Source: an uncultured Chitinophagaceae bacterium
GTDB lineage: Bacteria; Bacteroidota; Bacteroidia; Chitinophagales; Chitinophagaceae
Length of the DNA stretch: 64,000 bases
NCBI GenBank assembly: GCA_937907395.1
Contig: CALCII010000012.1
Location: 124,001 to 188,000 of the forward strand
Reading direction: 5' to 3'
The position numbers and the translations under genes were made by a program. The notes under the pieces were generated by a model, which saw nothing but the letters and a program-made list of their open reading frames with translations, searched no databases and was not told where the DNA came from. This document shows positions 16,749 through 25,930 of the stretch, in pieces; position 1 is the stretch's first letter; each line of letters begins with the position of its first letter.

Positions 16749-17012
16749 ATGCTATATCAACCCTTTCAAAATGAAAGGGTTTTTTTATGCCGTGCGTCAA
16801 AATATTTAAAACAGAATATTGATAATAAGCCACTTAGAGCTACCCTATCTGATTTGGAATATCAATTGTATATGCAATGGCAATCAAAACCTATACTCAT
16901 GCTAAACTTAAAAGAAAACTTTGAGCAGCATTGCAAACCCTGGCATTTGCTGGCAATACTATATGGAACTATCGTTGTACTTGGGATCATTTTCCAAATC
17001 ACTAAAGGCTGA
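16749..17012 (+). CDS. Small Kdp-linked protein with C-terminal membrane helix
   Basis: An open frame of up to 87 codons, family not recognised. The C-terminal part (HLLAILYGTIVVLGIIFQITKG, residues 66-87) holds one membrane helix; the region before it is polar. The first ATG (16749) lies upstream of the terminator hairpin at 16761-16786, so translation more likely starts downstream, for example at ATG 16872 (46 residues). The stop is 4 bp before the next tiny ORF, and the set leads straight into kdpF and kdpA. A role in assembly or stability of the Kdp complex is a guess from position. Confidence 0.45.
   Translation: MLYQPFQNERVFLCRASKYLKQNIDNKPLRATLSDLEYQLYMQWQSKPILMLNLKENFEQHCKPWHLLAILYGTIVVLGIIFQITKG
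16761..16786 (+). terminator. Terminator after the sigma-54 regulator
   Basis: An 8-bp perfect stem (CCCTTTCA/TGAAAGGG) with a 3-base loop is followed by seven Ts. It separates the regulator transcript from the kdp structural genes. Confidence 0.8.
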
Positions 17013-17016
17013 TATT

Positions 17017-17097
17017 ATGACAATCATTTTAATCATTTCAGGCATCCTTCTTTTTGCAGCATTTTTCGGGTGCATTAAAATCTTCGAAAAAATATGA
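17017..17097 (+). CDS. 26-residue membrane peptide next to kdpF
   Basis: ATG 17017 opens MTIILIISGILLFAAFFGCI followed by KIFEKI and a stop. Almost the whole peptide is one hydrophobic helix with a basic end, like KdpF. Its stop overlaps the kdpF start (ATATGA), which implies translational coupling. It may be a second KdpF-like subunit. The sequence itself is not recognised. Confidence 0.55.
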   Translation: MTIILIISGILLFAAFFGCIKIFEKI

Positions 17098-17171
17098 TCG
17101 CATTATTCTTCATCGCCATAGCCGTATTTATGTACATATGCTATGTATTGGTAAAACCTGAAAAATTCTAA
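17094..17171 (+). CDS. kdpF: Potassium-transporting ATPase subunit KdpF
   Basis: A 25-residue peptide: one membrane helix (MIALFFIAIAVFMYICYVLV) ending KPEKF. The short length, single helix and the K-P-E-x-F tail are the KdpF signature, and kdpA starts 4 bp later. KdpF is a lipid-like stabilising subunit of the KdpFABC complex. It overlaps the preceding 26-codon ORF by 4 bp. Confidence 0.88.
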   Translation: MIALFFIAIAVFMYICYVLVKPEKF

Positions 17172-17175
17172 AACA

Positions 17176-18876
17176 ATGAATACAGAAATTTTAGGAATTG
17201 TTGGAATGTACAGTATCGTTTTATTACTCGCAATACCATTTGGTAAATATATAGGTAAGGTTTTTATCAATGAAAAAACATGGGCTGACCTCTTTTTTAA
17301 TCCTCTTGATAAAATATTCTACAAACTTGGTGGAATCAATCCTGCAAAAGCTATGAATTGGAAGCAGCATTTAATGGCTTTGCTAACTATCAACCTGATT
17401 TGGTTCTTGCTTGCAATGTTAGTATTAACGAATATGAGTTGGCTTCCGTTGAATCCCGATGGCAATCCATCAATGAGTGGTGACCTTGCTTTTAATACAG
17501 CCGTAAGTTTTATTACCAACACAAATCTTCAACACTATTCAGGAGAAACAGGTTTGTCGTATTTCGGGCAGCTTACTTTAATGCTATGGCAGTTTATTAG
17601 CGCTGCTTGTGGTATTGCTATAGCGGCGGTGGTTTTTTTTGCTATGAAAGAAAGAACGACCGAAAAGTTGGGCAACTTTTACTTTCTGTTTGTAAGAACC
17701 TGCACCCGTATTCTGTTACCACTTGCATTAACCGTTGCTTTGCTGCTGGCTTATAACGGGGTACCTATGACATTTGAGGGCAAAGACACCATCACCAATC
17801 TACAAGGTGATACCGTCCGGGTGAGCCGGGGTCCTGTTGCAGCATTTGTAGCTATCAAGCAGTTGGGTACTAACGGTGGTGGTTTCTATGGACCAAACTC
17901 CACACATCCATTGGAAAACCCCAACTATTTCACCAATATGGTAGAGACCATTTCGATTTTCTTAATACCTATTGCCATGGTATTTGCGCTTGGCTTTGTA
18001 TTGAAAAAAAGAAAACTGGCGTGGATGATTTTTGGTGTTATGACAGTAGGTTTTATCCTATTGCTTGTTCCAACAATTACCAATGAAATGAAAGGGAATC
18101 CGGCTATCGCAAAAATGGGCATTACACAACCCCTGGGCAGCATGGAGGGTAAGGAAGTGCGTTTTGGTCCGGCAGCATCAGCATATTGGGCAATCAACAC
18201 AACAGTTACAAGTAATGGCTCTGTAAACGCCATGCACGACAGCCTCACCCCACTTTCAGGAATGAATACTTTACTAGGCATGATGGTAAATTGTTTTTAT
18301 GGTGGTGTGGGAGTTGGCTTTTTAAACTTTTACATCTTCATAATTCTGGCTGTTTTCATCAGTGGATTAATGGTAGGAAGAACACCTGAATTTCTGGGAA
18401 AGAAAATTGAGGCAAGGGAAATGAAGATTGCAATGATAATTGCATTGCTGCACCCTTTATTAATTCTTGCTGGTACAGCCATTGCAAGCTATTTATATGC
18501 GCACAATCCAACGGCTTATGCAAGTTGGCTCAACAACCCGGGCTTTCATGGCTTTAGTGAAATGTTATATGAGTTCACATCCTCAAGTGCTAATAACGGC
18601 AGTGGTTTTGAAGGATTGGGAGACAATACACCTTTCTGGAATATTGCCTGCGGCGTAGTGATGCTGCTGGCCAGGTATCTGCCCATAATCGGTCCAGTTG
18701 CCATTGCAGGAAGCCTTGCTGCTAAAAAATACATTCCCGAGAGTGCAGGTACATTAAAAACAGATACCGCAACATTTGGCTTGATGGTTTTTGCGGTGAT
18801 TGTCATTGTTGCTGCATTGTCTTTTTTCCCGGCACTGGCATTGGGCCCTATAGCAGAGTATTTTTCACTTTACTGA
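17176..18876 (+). CDS. kdpA: Potassium-transporting ATPase subunit KdpA
   Basis: A 566-residue membrane protein, the channel-like subunit that binds and passes K+. Four selectivity-filter loops can be seen: TNTNLQHYSGETG, LGTNGGGFYGPNSTHP, NCFYGGVGVG and SSSANNGSGFEGLGDN. Length matches E. coli KdpA (557). It sits in the inner membrane with KdpB, KdpC and KdpF. The TGA stop shares its A with the kdpB ATG, so the two are coupled. Confidence 0.97.
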   Translation: MNTEILGIVGMYSIVLLLAIPFGKYIGKVFINEKTWADLFFNPLDKIFYKLGGINPAKAMNWKQHLMALLTINLIWFLLAMLVLTNMSWLPLNPDGNPSMSGDLAFNTAVSFITNTNLQHYSGETGLSYFGQLTLMLWQFISAACGIAIAAVVFFAMKERTTEKLGNFYFLFVRTCTRILLPLALTVALLLAYNGVPMTFEGKDTITNLQGDTVRVSRGPVAAFVAIKQLGTNGGGFYGPNSTHPLENPNYFTNMVETISIFLIPIAMVFALGFVLKKRKLAWMIFGVMTVGFILLLVPTITNEMKGNPAIAKMGITQPLGSMEGKEVRFGPAASAYWAINTTVTSNGSVNAMHDSLTPLSGMNTLLGMMVNCFYGGVGVGFLNFYIFIILAVFISGLMVGRTPEFLGKKIEAREMKIAMIIALLHPLLILAGTAIASYLYAHNPTAYASWLNNPGFHGFSEMLYEFTSSSANNGSGFEGLGDNTPFWNIACGVVMLLARYLPIIGPVAIAGSLAAKKYIPESAGTLKTDTATFGLMVFAVIVIVAALSFFPALALGPIAEYFSLY

Positions 18877-20942
18877 TGACAAAAAAATATAAGACAATGT
18901 CAAAACATAAAAAGCAAAATAAATTGTTTGAAGCTTCATTAATAAATGAAGCAATGAGAGAATCCTTTATCAAATTGAGTCCTGCAAAAATGTTCCGGAA
19001 TCCGGTAATGTTTACAGTTTGGATTGGGACAATGGTAATGACTGGTGTTTGTATCTGGATCGCTGCTGGCGAACAAAGTCAGGGTAGTTTAGCTTACAAC
19101 ATTATCGTAACCACTGTACTTTTCATTACACTGCTATTTGCCAACTTTGCAGAAGCGATTGCAGAAGCAAGAGGGAAAGCACAGGCAGACAGTTTGCGTA
19201 AAACAAGGGAAGAAACACCGGCCAAATGGATACAGGCTGTAGGAGAAATGTATGTAAGCGAAGTAAAAATCGTTCCATCATCACAGCTTAAGAAAGGTGA
19301 TATTTTTTTGTGTGAAGCAGGAGATATAATCCCTTCAGATGGTGAAATTATTGAAGGGCTGGCTACCATTGATGAAAGTGCTATTACCGGGGAAAGCGCC
19401 CCTGTAATTCGTGAAGCCGGAGGTGATAAAAGCAGTGTAACCGGCGGAACAAAAGTATTGAGTGATAAAATCAAGGTAAAGGTAACCACAGAAGCCGGCG
19501 AGAGTTTTCTCGATAAAATGATTGCGTTGGTAGAAGGCGCATCCCGCCAAAAAACCCCAAACGAGATTGCATTAACTATCTTACTGGCAGGTTTTACACT
19601 GGTGTTTATCATTGTTACTGTTACATTAAAACCATTTGGTGATTATGCCCAAACACCTATTACCATTGCCGCTTTTATCTCATTGTTTGTCTGTTTGATT
19701 CCTACTACCATCGGCGGATTATTATCTGCAATTGGTATTGCCGGAATGGACCGTGCTTTACGGGCAAACGTGATTACCAAAAGTGGTAAGGCTGTGGAAA
19801 CTGCAGGTGACATTGATGTGCTGCTATTGGATAAAACCGGAACCATCACCATCGGTAACAGGAAAGCCACCAATTTTTACCCTTCTCATAATATTGAGGA
19901 AGATCATTTCATCAGATCGGTGGTTTTAAGTTCTATGGCAGATGACACGCCAGAAGGAAAATCCATTATTGAACTGGCTGGCATAAATCCACTGAGTTAC
20001 CAGGTAAACAACCCACGTTTTATCAAATTCACTGCAGAAACCAGAAGCTCAGGTATTGATTATGAAAGCATAAAAATCAGAAAGGGAGCATCTGATGCCA
20101 TTAGAAATTTAGTAGAGAAAGCAGGTGCAATATTTCCTAAAGAAATCGAAGAAAAAGTAAATATAATATCAAGTAACGGCGGCACACCTTTAGTAGTTGC
20201 AGAAAATGAAAAAGTACTCGGAGTTATTGAGCTACAGGATATCATTAAGCCGGGCATACAGGAGCGGTTTCATCGTTTGCGCAAAATGGGCATCAAAACC
20301 GTAATGGTTACCGGTGATAATCCGTTAACTGCAAAATACATCGCTAATAAAGCCGGGGTAGATGATTTTATTGCAGAGGCTAAGCCCGAAGATAAAATGA
20401 ACTATATCCGGAAAGAGCAAAGTGAAGGACGATTAGTTGCAATGATGGGCGACGGTACCAACGATGCCCCTGCATTAGCACAGGCCGATGTAGGTGTAGC
20501 TATGAACAGTGGCACACAAGCTGCTAAAGAAGCTGGTAATATGGTGGATTTGGATAATGACCCCACTAAACTCATTGAAGTAGTGGAAATAGGAAAGCAA
20601 CTGCTCATGACCAGAGGAACGCTTACCACATTCAGCATTGCCAATGATGTGGCCAAATATTTTGCAATCGTTCCGGCTTTGTTCATTTCATCCATCCCTG
20701 CATTACAGGGATTGAACATCATGAACCTTCATTCACCTGATAGCGCTATTCTCTCAGCGGTAATTTTCAACGCTATCATCATTCCGCTGTTAATTCCACT
20801 GGCATTGAAAGGTGTTGCCTATAAACCAATCGGAGCAAGTGCCTTGCTTAGAAGAAACCTGCTCATCTATGGCATGGGAGGTATTATTATTCCGTTCATC
20901 GGAATAAAACTGATTGACCTTTTAGTTTCTCAATTCATTTAA
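18876..20942 (+). CDS. kdpB: Potassium-transporting P-type ATPase subunit KdpB
   Basis: A 688-residue P-type ATPase that drives K+ import. The phosphorylation site is D319 in LLDKTGTITIGNR. The actuator motif TGESAP, nucleotide-domain KGAS and hinge MMGDGTNDAPALAQADVGVAM are all present. Length is close to E. coli KdpB (682). The annotated ATG overlaps the kdpA stop; M8 is an alternative start. Confidence 0.97.
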   Translation: MTKKYKTMSKHKKQNKLFEASLINEAMRESFIKLSPAKMFRNPVMFTVWIGTMVMTGVCIWIAAGEQSQGSLAYNIIVTTVLFITLLFANFAEAIAEARGKAQADSLRKTREETPAKWIQAVGEMYVSEVKIVPSSQLKKGDIFLCEAGDIIPSDGEIIEGLATIDESAITGESAPVIREAGGDKSSVTGGTKVLSDKIKVKVTTEAGESFLDKMIALVEGASRQKTPNEIALTILLAGFTLVFIIVTVTLKPFGDYAQTPITIAAFISLFVCLIPTTIGGLLSAIGIAGMDRALRANVITKSGKAVETAGDIDVLLLDKTGTITIGNRKATNFYPSHNIEEDHFIRSVVLSSMADDTPEGKSIIELAGINPLSYQVNNPRFIKFTAETRSSGIDYESIKIRKGASDAIRNLVEKAGAIFPKEIEEKVNIISSNGGTPLVVAENEKVLGVIELQDIIKPGIQERFHRLRKMGIKTVMVTGDNPLTAKYIANKAGVDDFIAEAKPEDKMNYIRKEQSEGRLVAMMGDGTNDAPALAQADVGVAMNSGTQAAKEAGNMVDLDNDPTKLIEVVEIGKQLLMTRGTLTTFSIANDVAKYFAIVPALFISSIPALQGLNIMNLHSPDSAILSAVIFNAIIIPLLIPLALKGVAYKPIGASALLRRNLLIYGMGGIIIPFIGIKLIDLLVSQFI

Positions 20943-20952
20943 AAACAAGAAA

Positions 20953-21513
20953 ATGAAAGAACATATTTTGCCCGCTATACAGATTACCGCCATTTGTTTA
21001 TTGATTTTCTCCGGTGTTTATACCCTTATTGTATTAGCAGTATCACAATTGTCATTCAACAATGGTAAAGGTGAAATTATCGTTGCAAATGGAAAAACCT
21101 ATTATACCAATGTGGGTCAGAAATTCACGGATGATAAGTACTTCTATTCCCGTCCGTCTGCGGTTGATTACAATGCTGCGGCATCAGGAGGTAGCAACAA
21201 AGGTCCTGCCAACCCGGATTATTTAAAAACTGTTCGGGACCGGATTGATACATTCCTGGTTCACAACCCGGCTGTCAGTAAAAACAAGATTCCGTCGGAT
21301 CTGGTAACCGCCAGTGGTGCCGGACTTGACCCGCATATTTCTGTACAAGCTGCCACCATTCAGGTAAAACGTATAGCTAAACTGCGCAGCATACCCGAAC
21401 CAGTTTTGCAGGAGCTGATTTCAAAAAATACAGAAAAACCGTTGCTTGGCTTTCTAGGCACTGAACGAGTACATGTACTTAAGCTTAACCTGGCACTGGA
21501 CCAATTAAAATAA
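20953..21513 (+). CDS. kdpC: Potassium-transporting ATPase subunit KdpC
   Basis: A 186-residue subunit with one N-terminal membrane helix (ICLLIFSGVYTLIVLAVSQL) and a periplasmic domain with the family segments YFYSRPSAVDYNAAASGGSN and DLVTASGAGLDPHIS. KdpC associates with KdpB and is needed for activity. It starts 10 bp after kdpB. About 160 bp without features separate it from the porin gene. Confidence 0.96.
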   Translation: MKEHILPAIQITAICLLIFSGVYTLIVLAVSQLSFNNGKGEIIVANGKTYYTNVGQKFTDDKYFYSRPSAVDYNAAASGGSNKGPANPDYLKTVRDRIDTFLVHNPAVSKNKIPSDLVTASGAGLDPHISVQAATIQVKRIAKLRSIPEPVLQELISKNTEKPLLGFLGTERVHVLKLNLALDQLK

Positions 21514-21672
21514 GTAGCGCAAATAATCGGATGAAACGTCTATAACAAAGCTTACTTACCAACCACCCTGATATTATTTGGATATACAATGTGGCAATAG
21601 TTAAAAAACATGAAATGAGCCATAAAGTATAATGGTGTATTCCATGAGACTAGAAATCAATAAAAATTACAC

Positions 21673-22752
21673 ATGAAAAAAATAATTGCATTCGCACTGT
21701 TGTTCGTGATCGTATTCAGAATATCTGCACAGGAGGACACAAAAAAAAAGGCAATTACCATCAGTGGGTATGCTGAAACTTATTATAGCTTCGATTTTGG
21801 CAAACCATTATCTGGCAACCGGCCTTCGTTTGTTTACTCATACAACCGACACAATGAATTCAATCTCAACCTGGGATATTTAAAAGCAAGTTACCAAACC
21901 AATACTGTACGTGCCAACCTTACCCTGGCTACAGGCACTTATATGAATGCTAATTATGTCGCAGAACCTGGCGCCCTAAAAAACATTTTTGAAGCTAGTA
22001 TCAGTTTAAAAATCTCAAAAAAAAGTAACCTTTGGATAGATGCAGGCATATTTGGATCACACATTGGTTTTGAAAGCGCTATTGGTAAAGACTGCTGGAA
22101 TCTTACGAGAGGAATTCTCGCCGATAACAGTCCCTATTTCGAGTCAGGTGTAAAAATTTCGTACACATCAAAAGACGAAAAATGGTTTCTAAGCGGATTG
22201 TTACTGAACGGTTGGCAACGTATTCAACGGGTGCCAGGCAACAGCACACCTGCATTCGGTCATCAGCTTACCTTTAAGCCCAGCTCAAAGATCACACTCA
22301 ACAGCAGTTCGTTTATTGGCAATGATAAGCCCGATAGTGTAAGGCAAATGCGTTACTTCCATAATTTTTACGGCATCTTCCAGTTAAACGATAAAATCGG
22401 TCTGATCACCGGTTTTGATATTGGTACTGAACAAAAGGCAAAAGGTAGCAGAGAAATGAATACCTGGTTTACCCCCATAGCTCTATTACGCTTCAAAACA
22501 TCTGATAAAGTTTATTTTTCAGTGCGTGGGGAACATTACAATGATAAAAACGGAGTGATTATCGGAACCGGAACGCCCAATGGGTTTCAAACATGGGGTT
22601 ACTCTGCCAATTTGGACTACCAATTTAGAGAAAATGTGATGTGGCGGGTGGAAGCAAGAAGATTTTCGGGAAAAGATGCCACCTTTGTAAAGGATAATAT
22701 CGCAAGTAGAAACAACTTTTTCATTAGTAGTGCACTGGCCATTTCATTCTAA
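21673..22752 (+). CDS. Outer-membrane porin of the Kdp operon (BBP2-like)
   Basis: A 359-residue outer-membrane barrel. It has a signal peptide (residues 1-19, ending ISAQ), then GYAETYYSFDFGKP, and alternating beta strands through to the last residue F (ALAISF). It resembles the putative beta-barrel porin-2 family. The stop codon overlaps the ATG of the KdpD-like gene, so it is made together with the sensor. The likely role is letting K+ into the periplasm at low concentration; that is inferred from context. Confidence 0.8.
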   Translation: MKKIIAFALLFVIVFRISAQEDTKKKAITISGYAETYYSFDFGKPLSGNRPSFVYSYNRHNEFNLNLGYLKASYQTNTVRANLTLATGTYMNANYVAEPGALKNIFEASISLKISKKSNLWIDAGIFGSHIGFESAIGKDCWNLTRGILADNSPYFESGVKISYTSKDEKWFLSGLLLNGWQRIQRVPGNSTPAFGHQLTFKPSSKITLNSSSFIGNDKPDSVRQMRYFHNFYGIFQLNDKIGLITGFDIGTEQKAKGSREMNTWFTPIALLRFKTSDKVYFSVRGEHYNDKNGVIIGTGTPNGFQTWGYSANLDYQFRENVMWRVEARRFSGKDATFVKDNIASRNNFFISSALAISF

Positions 22753-23876
22753 TGACAGATAGAGAACATAGCGCCCAGCATTTTCTTGACCTGATAAAAA
22801 AATCAAGAAGAGGAAAATTTAAAGTATACATAGGTATGAGCGCCGGCGTAGGTAAAACCTATCGTATGCTGCAGGAAGCGCACGCTTTGTTAAAAAATGG
22901 TATTGATGTTAAAATAGGATATATAGAAACACATAATCGTAAAGAAACACATGATTTACTGGAAGGCTTACCAATAGTACCCAGGCGCAAACTGTTTTAC
23001 AAAGGAAAGGAATTGGAAGAACTGGATGTTCCTGCAATAATCAATCTCCGACCAGAGGTAGTAATTGTCGACGAATTAGCACATACAAATATTGAAGGCA
23101 GCAAAAATGAAAAACGCTGGCAGGATGTAATGGAAATACTGGAAGCGGGAATAAATGTAGTGAGTGCAGTAAACATTCAACATATTGAAAGTTTAAATGA
23201 AGAAATTAAAGACATTACGGGCATAGAAGTTAAAGAACGCATACCAGACCGGGTCATATCAGAGGCTGACGAAGTGGTCAATATTGATCTTACGGCTGAT
23301 GAACTGGTAACACGTCTGAAAGAAGGGAAAATCTACGAGGCCCCTAAAATTGAAACAGCCTTGAAAAATTTCTTCAAGAATGAGCATATACTCCAATTGC
23401 GGGAATTAGCATTGAAGGAAGTTGCAGCACAGGTCGAAAGAAAAGTTGAAAATGAAGTAACCAGGCAATATGCAGGCAAACATGAACGATTTCTTGCCTG
23501 CATCAGTTCCAATGATACAGTTGCAAAAACTGTTATCCGGAAAACAGCAAGGCTTTCAAATTACTACAACAGCAAATGGTATGTCTTATATGTCCAGACA
23601 CCAAATGAAAAACCTGATAAAATCGCTTTGGACAAACAAAGGCATTTAATTAATAATTTCAAACTCGCTACTGAATTGGGTGCTGAAATAATAAAAGTAG
23701 AGAACCCAAATATAGCCAAAGCCATTATTGAACAATGCGAAGAAAGGAAGATAACAACCATATGCATTGGCAAACCACGTTTAAACTTATTCAAAGTATT
23801 GATAGCTACAAACGTATTCAGTGAGTTGCTCAAAAAACTTTCATTGAATGAAATTGACCTTGTAATTCTAAGCTAA
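22752..23876 (+). CDS. KdpD sensor half without kinase domain
   Basis: A 374-residue cytoplasmic protein equal to the N-terminal part of KdpD. Residues 21-225 form the KdpD domain with Walker A GMSAGVGKT (28-36), Walker B VVIVDELAHTN and VSAVNIQHIESLN. Residues 245-374 form a USP-like domain (FLACISSND ... ICIGKPR). The four membrane helices, GAF region and histidine kinase of E. coli KdpD are missing. The kinase is encoded by the next gene, whose ATG overlaps this stop. In E. coli this half reads K+ and c-di-AMP. I infer that it signals in trans to the kinase. Confidence 0.93.
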   Translation: MTDREHSAQHFLDLIKKSRRGKFKVYIGMSAGVGKTYRMLQEAHALLKNGIDVKIGYIETHNRKETHDLLEGLPIVPRRKLFYKGKELEELDVPAIINLRPEVVIVDELAHTNIEGSKNEKRWQDVMEILEAGINVVSAVNIQHIESLNEEIKDITGIEVKERIPDRVISEADEVVNIDLTADELVTRLKEGKIYEAPKIETALKNFFKNEHILQLRELALKEVAAQVERKVENEVTRQYAGKHERFLACISSNDTVAKTVIRKTARLSNYYNSKWYVLYVQTPNEKPDKIALDKQRHLINNFKLATELGAEIIKVENPNIAKAIIEQCEERKITTICIGKPRLNLFKVLIATNVFSELLKKLSLNEIDLVILS

Positions 23877-25618
23877 TGAAGATTAAAGTAAAATTATTTC
23901 TGGGAATCGGATTCCTATTTGCAATGATTGTTTTGCTGACCTCACTCAGCAACCTCTTTATTAATAAGCTTGCACATGACACAAAAAACATCTTAGTGGC
24001 TAATTACAATACACTGGATTATTCCCGCAAGATGCTAATTGCTTTAAATGCAGGGATCTCTAACCAAACGCACTCTAAACTATTTGAGGAAAACCTGATT
24101 AGGCAACAAAACAATATTACAGAACCGGGCGAGAAGGAATTAACTGATAAATTAGTACGGGATTTTGAGATATTCAAAAAAAGATCCACTGACACTTCAG
24201 TGCTGAGAATCATTCATCAAGATGTTACAGAAATTATGTTTTTAAACATGGAGGCTATACAGCGCAAAAGTAAAGTGGCACAAACTACTGCAGATTCCTC
24301 TGTTTTATGGCTGACTTTTACCGGGACTATTTGCTTTATGATTGCAATAATAATCCTCTTTAATCTACCCAGCAATATTGCCAACCCAATAAAAGAATTG
24401 ACGACAAGCATTAAGGAAATCGCTGCAGAAAACTATTCTCAAAGAGTACACTTAGACAAACATAATGAGTTTGGTGAGCTGGCGTCTGCATTCAATACAA
24501 TGGCAGAGAAGCTGGAGGAATATAAGGCTGGCAATTTAGAAAAACTGATGATGGAAAAGAAACGAATTGAAACTCTTATTAATAACATGAGTGAACCAGT
24601 TATAGGATTAGATGATAAGAAACAAGTATTATTCATGAATAACATTGCATTTAAAATTGCAAGCCTCCACCCCGAACACGTGATTGGAAAACCTATACAG
24701 GACATTGCAATTCAAAATGACCTAATCCGCACACTGGCAAAAGATTTATTTAATCCCGATCCTTTACCAATTACAGATAAGCAACCTCCCGTGAAAATAT
24801 ATGCTGATAATAAAGAGAGTTATTTTGAAAAAGAAATAATTCCAATAAAAATTATACCGACTGGTGAAAAAGAAGAAAAGCAAATCGGAACTGTAATACT
24901 GTTGCAGAATATTACACCCTACAAAGAATTAGATTTTGCAAAAACAAATTTTATCGCAACAGTATCCCATGAATTAAAAACTCCAATTTCTTCTATAAAG
25001 ATGAGTTTGCAGCTATTACAAAACAAAAAGGTTGGCGATTTAAATGAAGAACAGAAAAGCCTGATTGATAATATCAAAGAAGACGCAGGAAGGTTATTAA
25101 AAATAACCAGTGAATTACTAAATATGACCCAGGTGGAAAGCGGGATCGTTCAAATGAATCTTTCCCCTGTAGACGCAACTGAAATTATTTATTACGCCGT
25201 AAATGCAAACAAATCAGCATCAGAGGAAAAACAAATAAGCTTTCAAATTAATGTCCCCGGTACACTGCCGAAAATACTTGCTGACAATGAAAAAACCTCA
25301 TGGGTACTTACCAATTTGCTTTCCAATGCAATCCGCTACTCCTATGATAATTCCATTATTTATATTGACGTAAAAAGCATTGAAGATAAAATCATTTTCT
25401 CGGTCACAGATACAGGCCAGGGAATACCACCTCAATATGTTGACAAAATTTTTGATCGGTATTTTCGAATTCCAGGGACAAAAAAGGAAGGAACCGGATT
25501 AGGCTTGAGTATCAGCAAGGAGTTTATTGAAGCACAAGGAGGTGAGATTTATGTACAAAGTGATTTTGGAGCCGGAAGTACATTTTCGTTTACACTAAAA
25601 AGCATACCGCTGAATTAG
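23876..25618 (+). CDS. HAMP/PAS sensor histidine kinase of the Kdp system
   Basis: A 580-residue membrane kinase. Helices at about 6-28 and 142-163 flank a 110-residue extracytoplasmic sensor, followed by HAMP (165-220), PAS (about 230-345), HisKA with H365 in VSHELKTPISS, and HATPase_c with N box NLLSNAIRYS, DTGQGIP and GTGLGLSIS. It probably phosphorylates the NtrC-type regulator at 15398, since these are the only two-component proteins here. It is the last gene of the operon. No terminator was found after it. Confidence 0.92.
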   Translation: MKIKVKLFLGIGFLFAMIVLLTSLSNLFINKLAHDTKNILVANYNTLDYSRKMLIALNAGISNQTHSKLFEENLIRQQNNITEPGEKELTDKLVRDFEIFKKRSTDTSVLRIIHQDVTEIMFLNMEAIQRKSKVAQTTADSSVLWLTFTGTICFMIAIIILFNLPSNIANPIKELTTSIKEIAAENYSQRVHLDKHNEFGELASAFNTMAEKLEEYKAGNLEKLMMEKKRIETLINNMSEPVIGLDDKKQVLFMNNIAFKIASLHPEHVIGKPIQDIAIQNDLIRTLAKDLFNPDPLPITDKQPPVKIYADNKESYFEKEIIPIKIIPTGEKEEKQIGTVILLQNITPYKELDFAKTNFIATVSHELKTPISSIKMSLQLLQNKKVGDLNEEQKSLIDNIKEDAGRLLKITSELLNMTQVESGIVQMNLSPVDATEIIYYAVNANKSASEEKQISFQINVPGTLPKILADNEKTSWVLTNLLSNAIRYSYDNSIIYIDVKSIEDKIIFSVTDTGQGIPPQYVDKIFDRYFRIPGTKKEGTGLGLSISKEFIEAQGGEIYVQSDFGAGSTFSFTLKSIPLN

Positions 25619-25930
25619 TTAGCCTACCTTAATCAATCTTTCGCAACTAAAGAAAAAGCAACCTCCGAAAGCTTTAGAGAAACAACATTATCTCACTTAC
25701 AGAAGTCAAAAAATAGCATCAAACTCTGATACCACAAACAGATACTAACATTTTTGTTGTTATTTGTTTGCCTTAGTAATTGTAACAAGCTTTTAATGGT
25801 TTCTATTAGTCCAAAAACAAAGATTTCGGATAAAAATGACAAGCATTTGCATTTTTTCCTGATACCCATTTTAAAACACTTGCGTGCAACCATCTCCTCT
25901 CCATTCCCATCTTGAGGGAAATTTACGATT
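25619..25930. other. Intergenic region after the Kdp operon
   Basis: About 310 bp. I see no convincing ORF, RNA gene or hairpin terminator. The leftward frame at 25693-26067 runs antisense through the start of the next gene and is not credible. Confidence 0.45.

Noticed and set aside
15148..17093. A sigma-54 promoter for kdp
   Set aside because: I searched by eye for GG-N10-GC with TGGCAC/TTGC-like blocks. The nearest (TGGCATTTGCTGGCAA near 16940) has the wrong spacing and lies inside an ORF.
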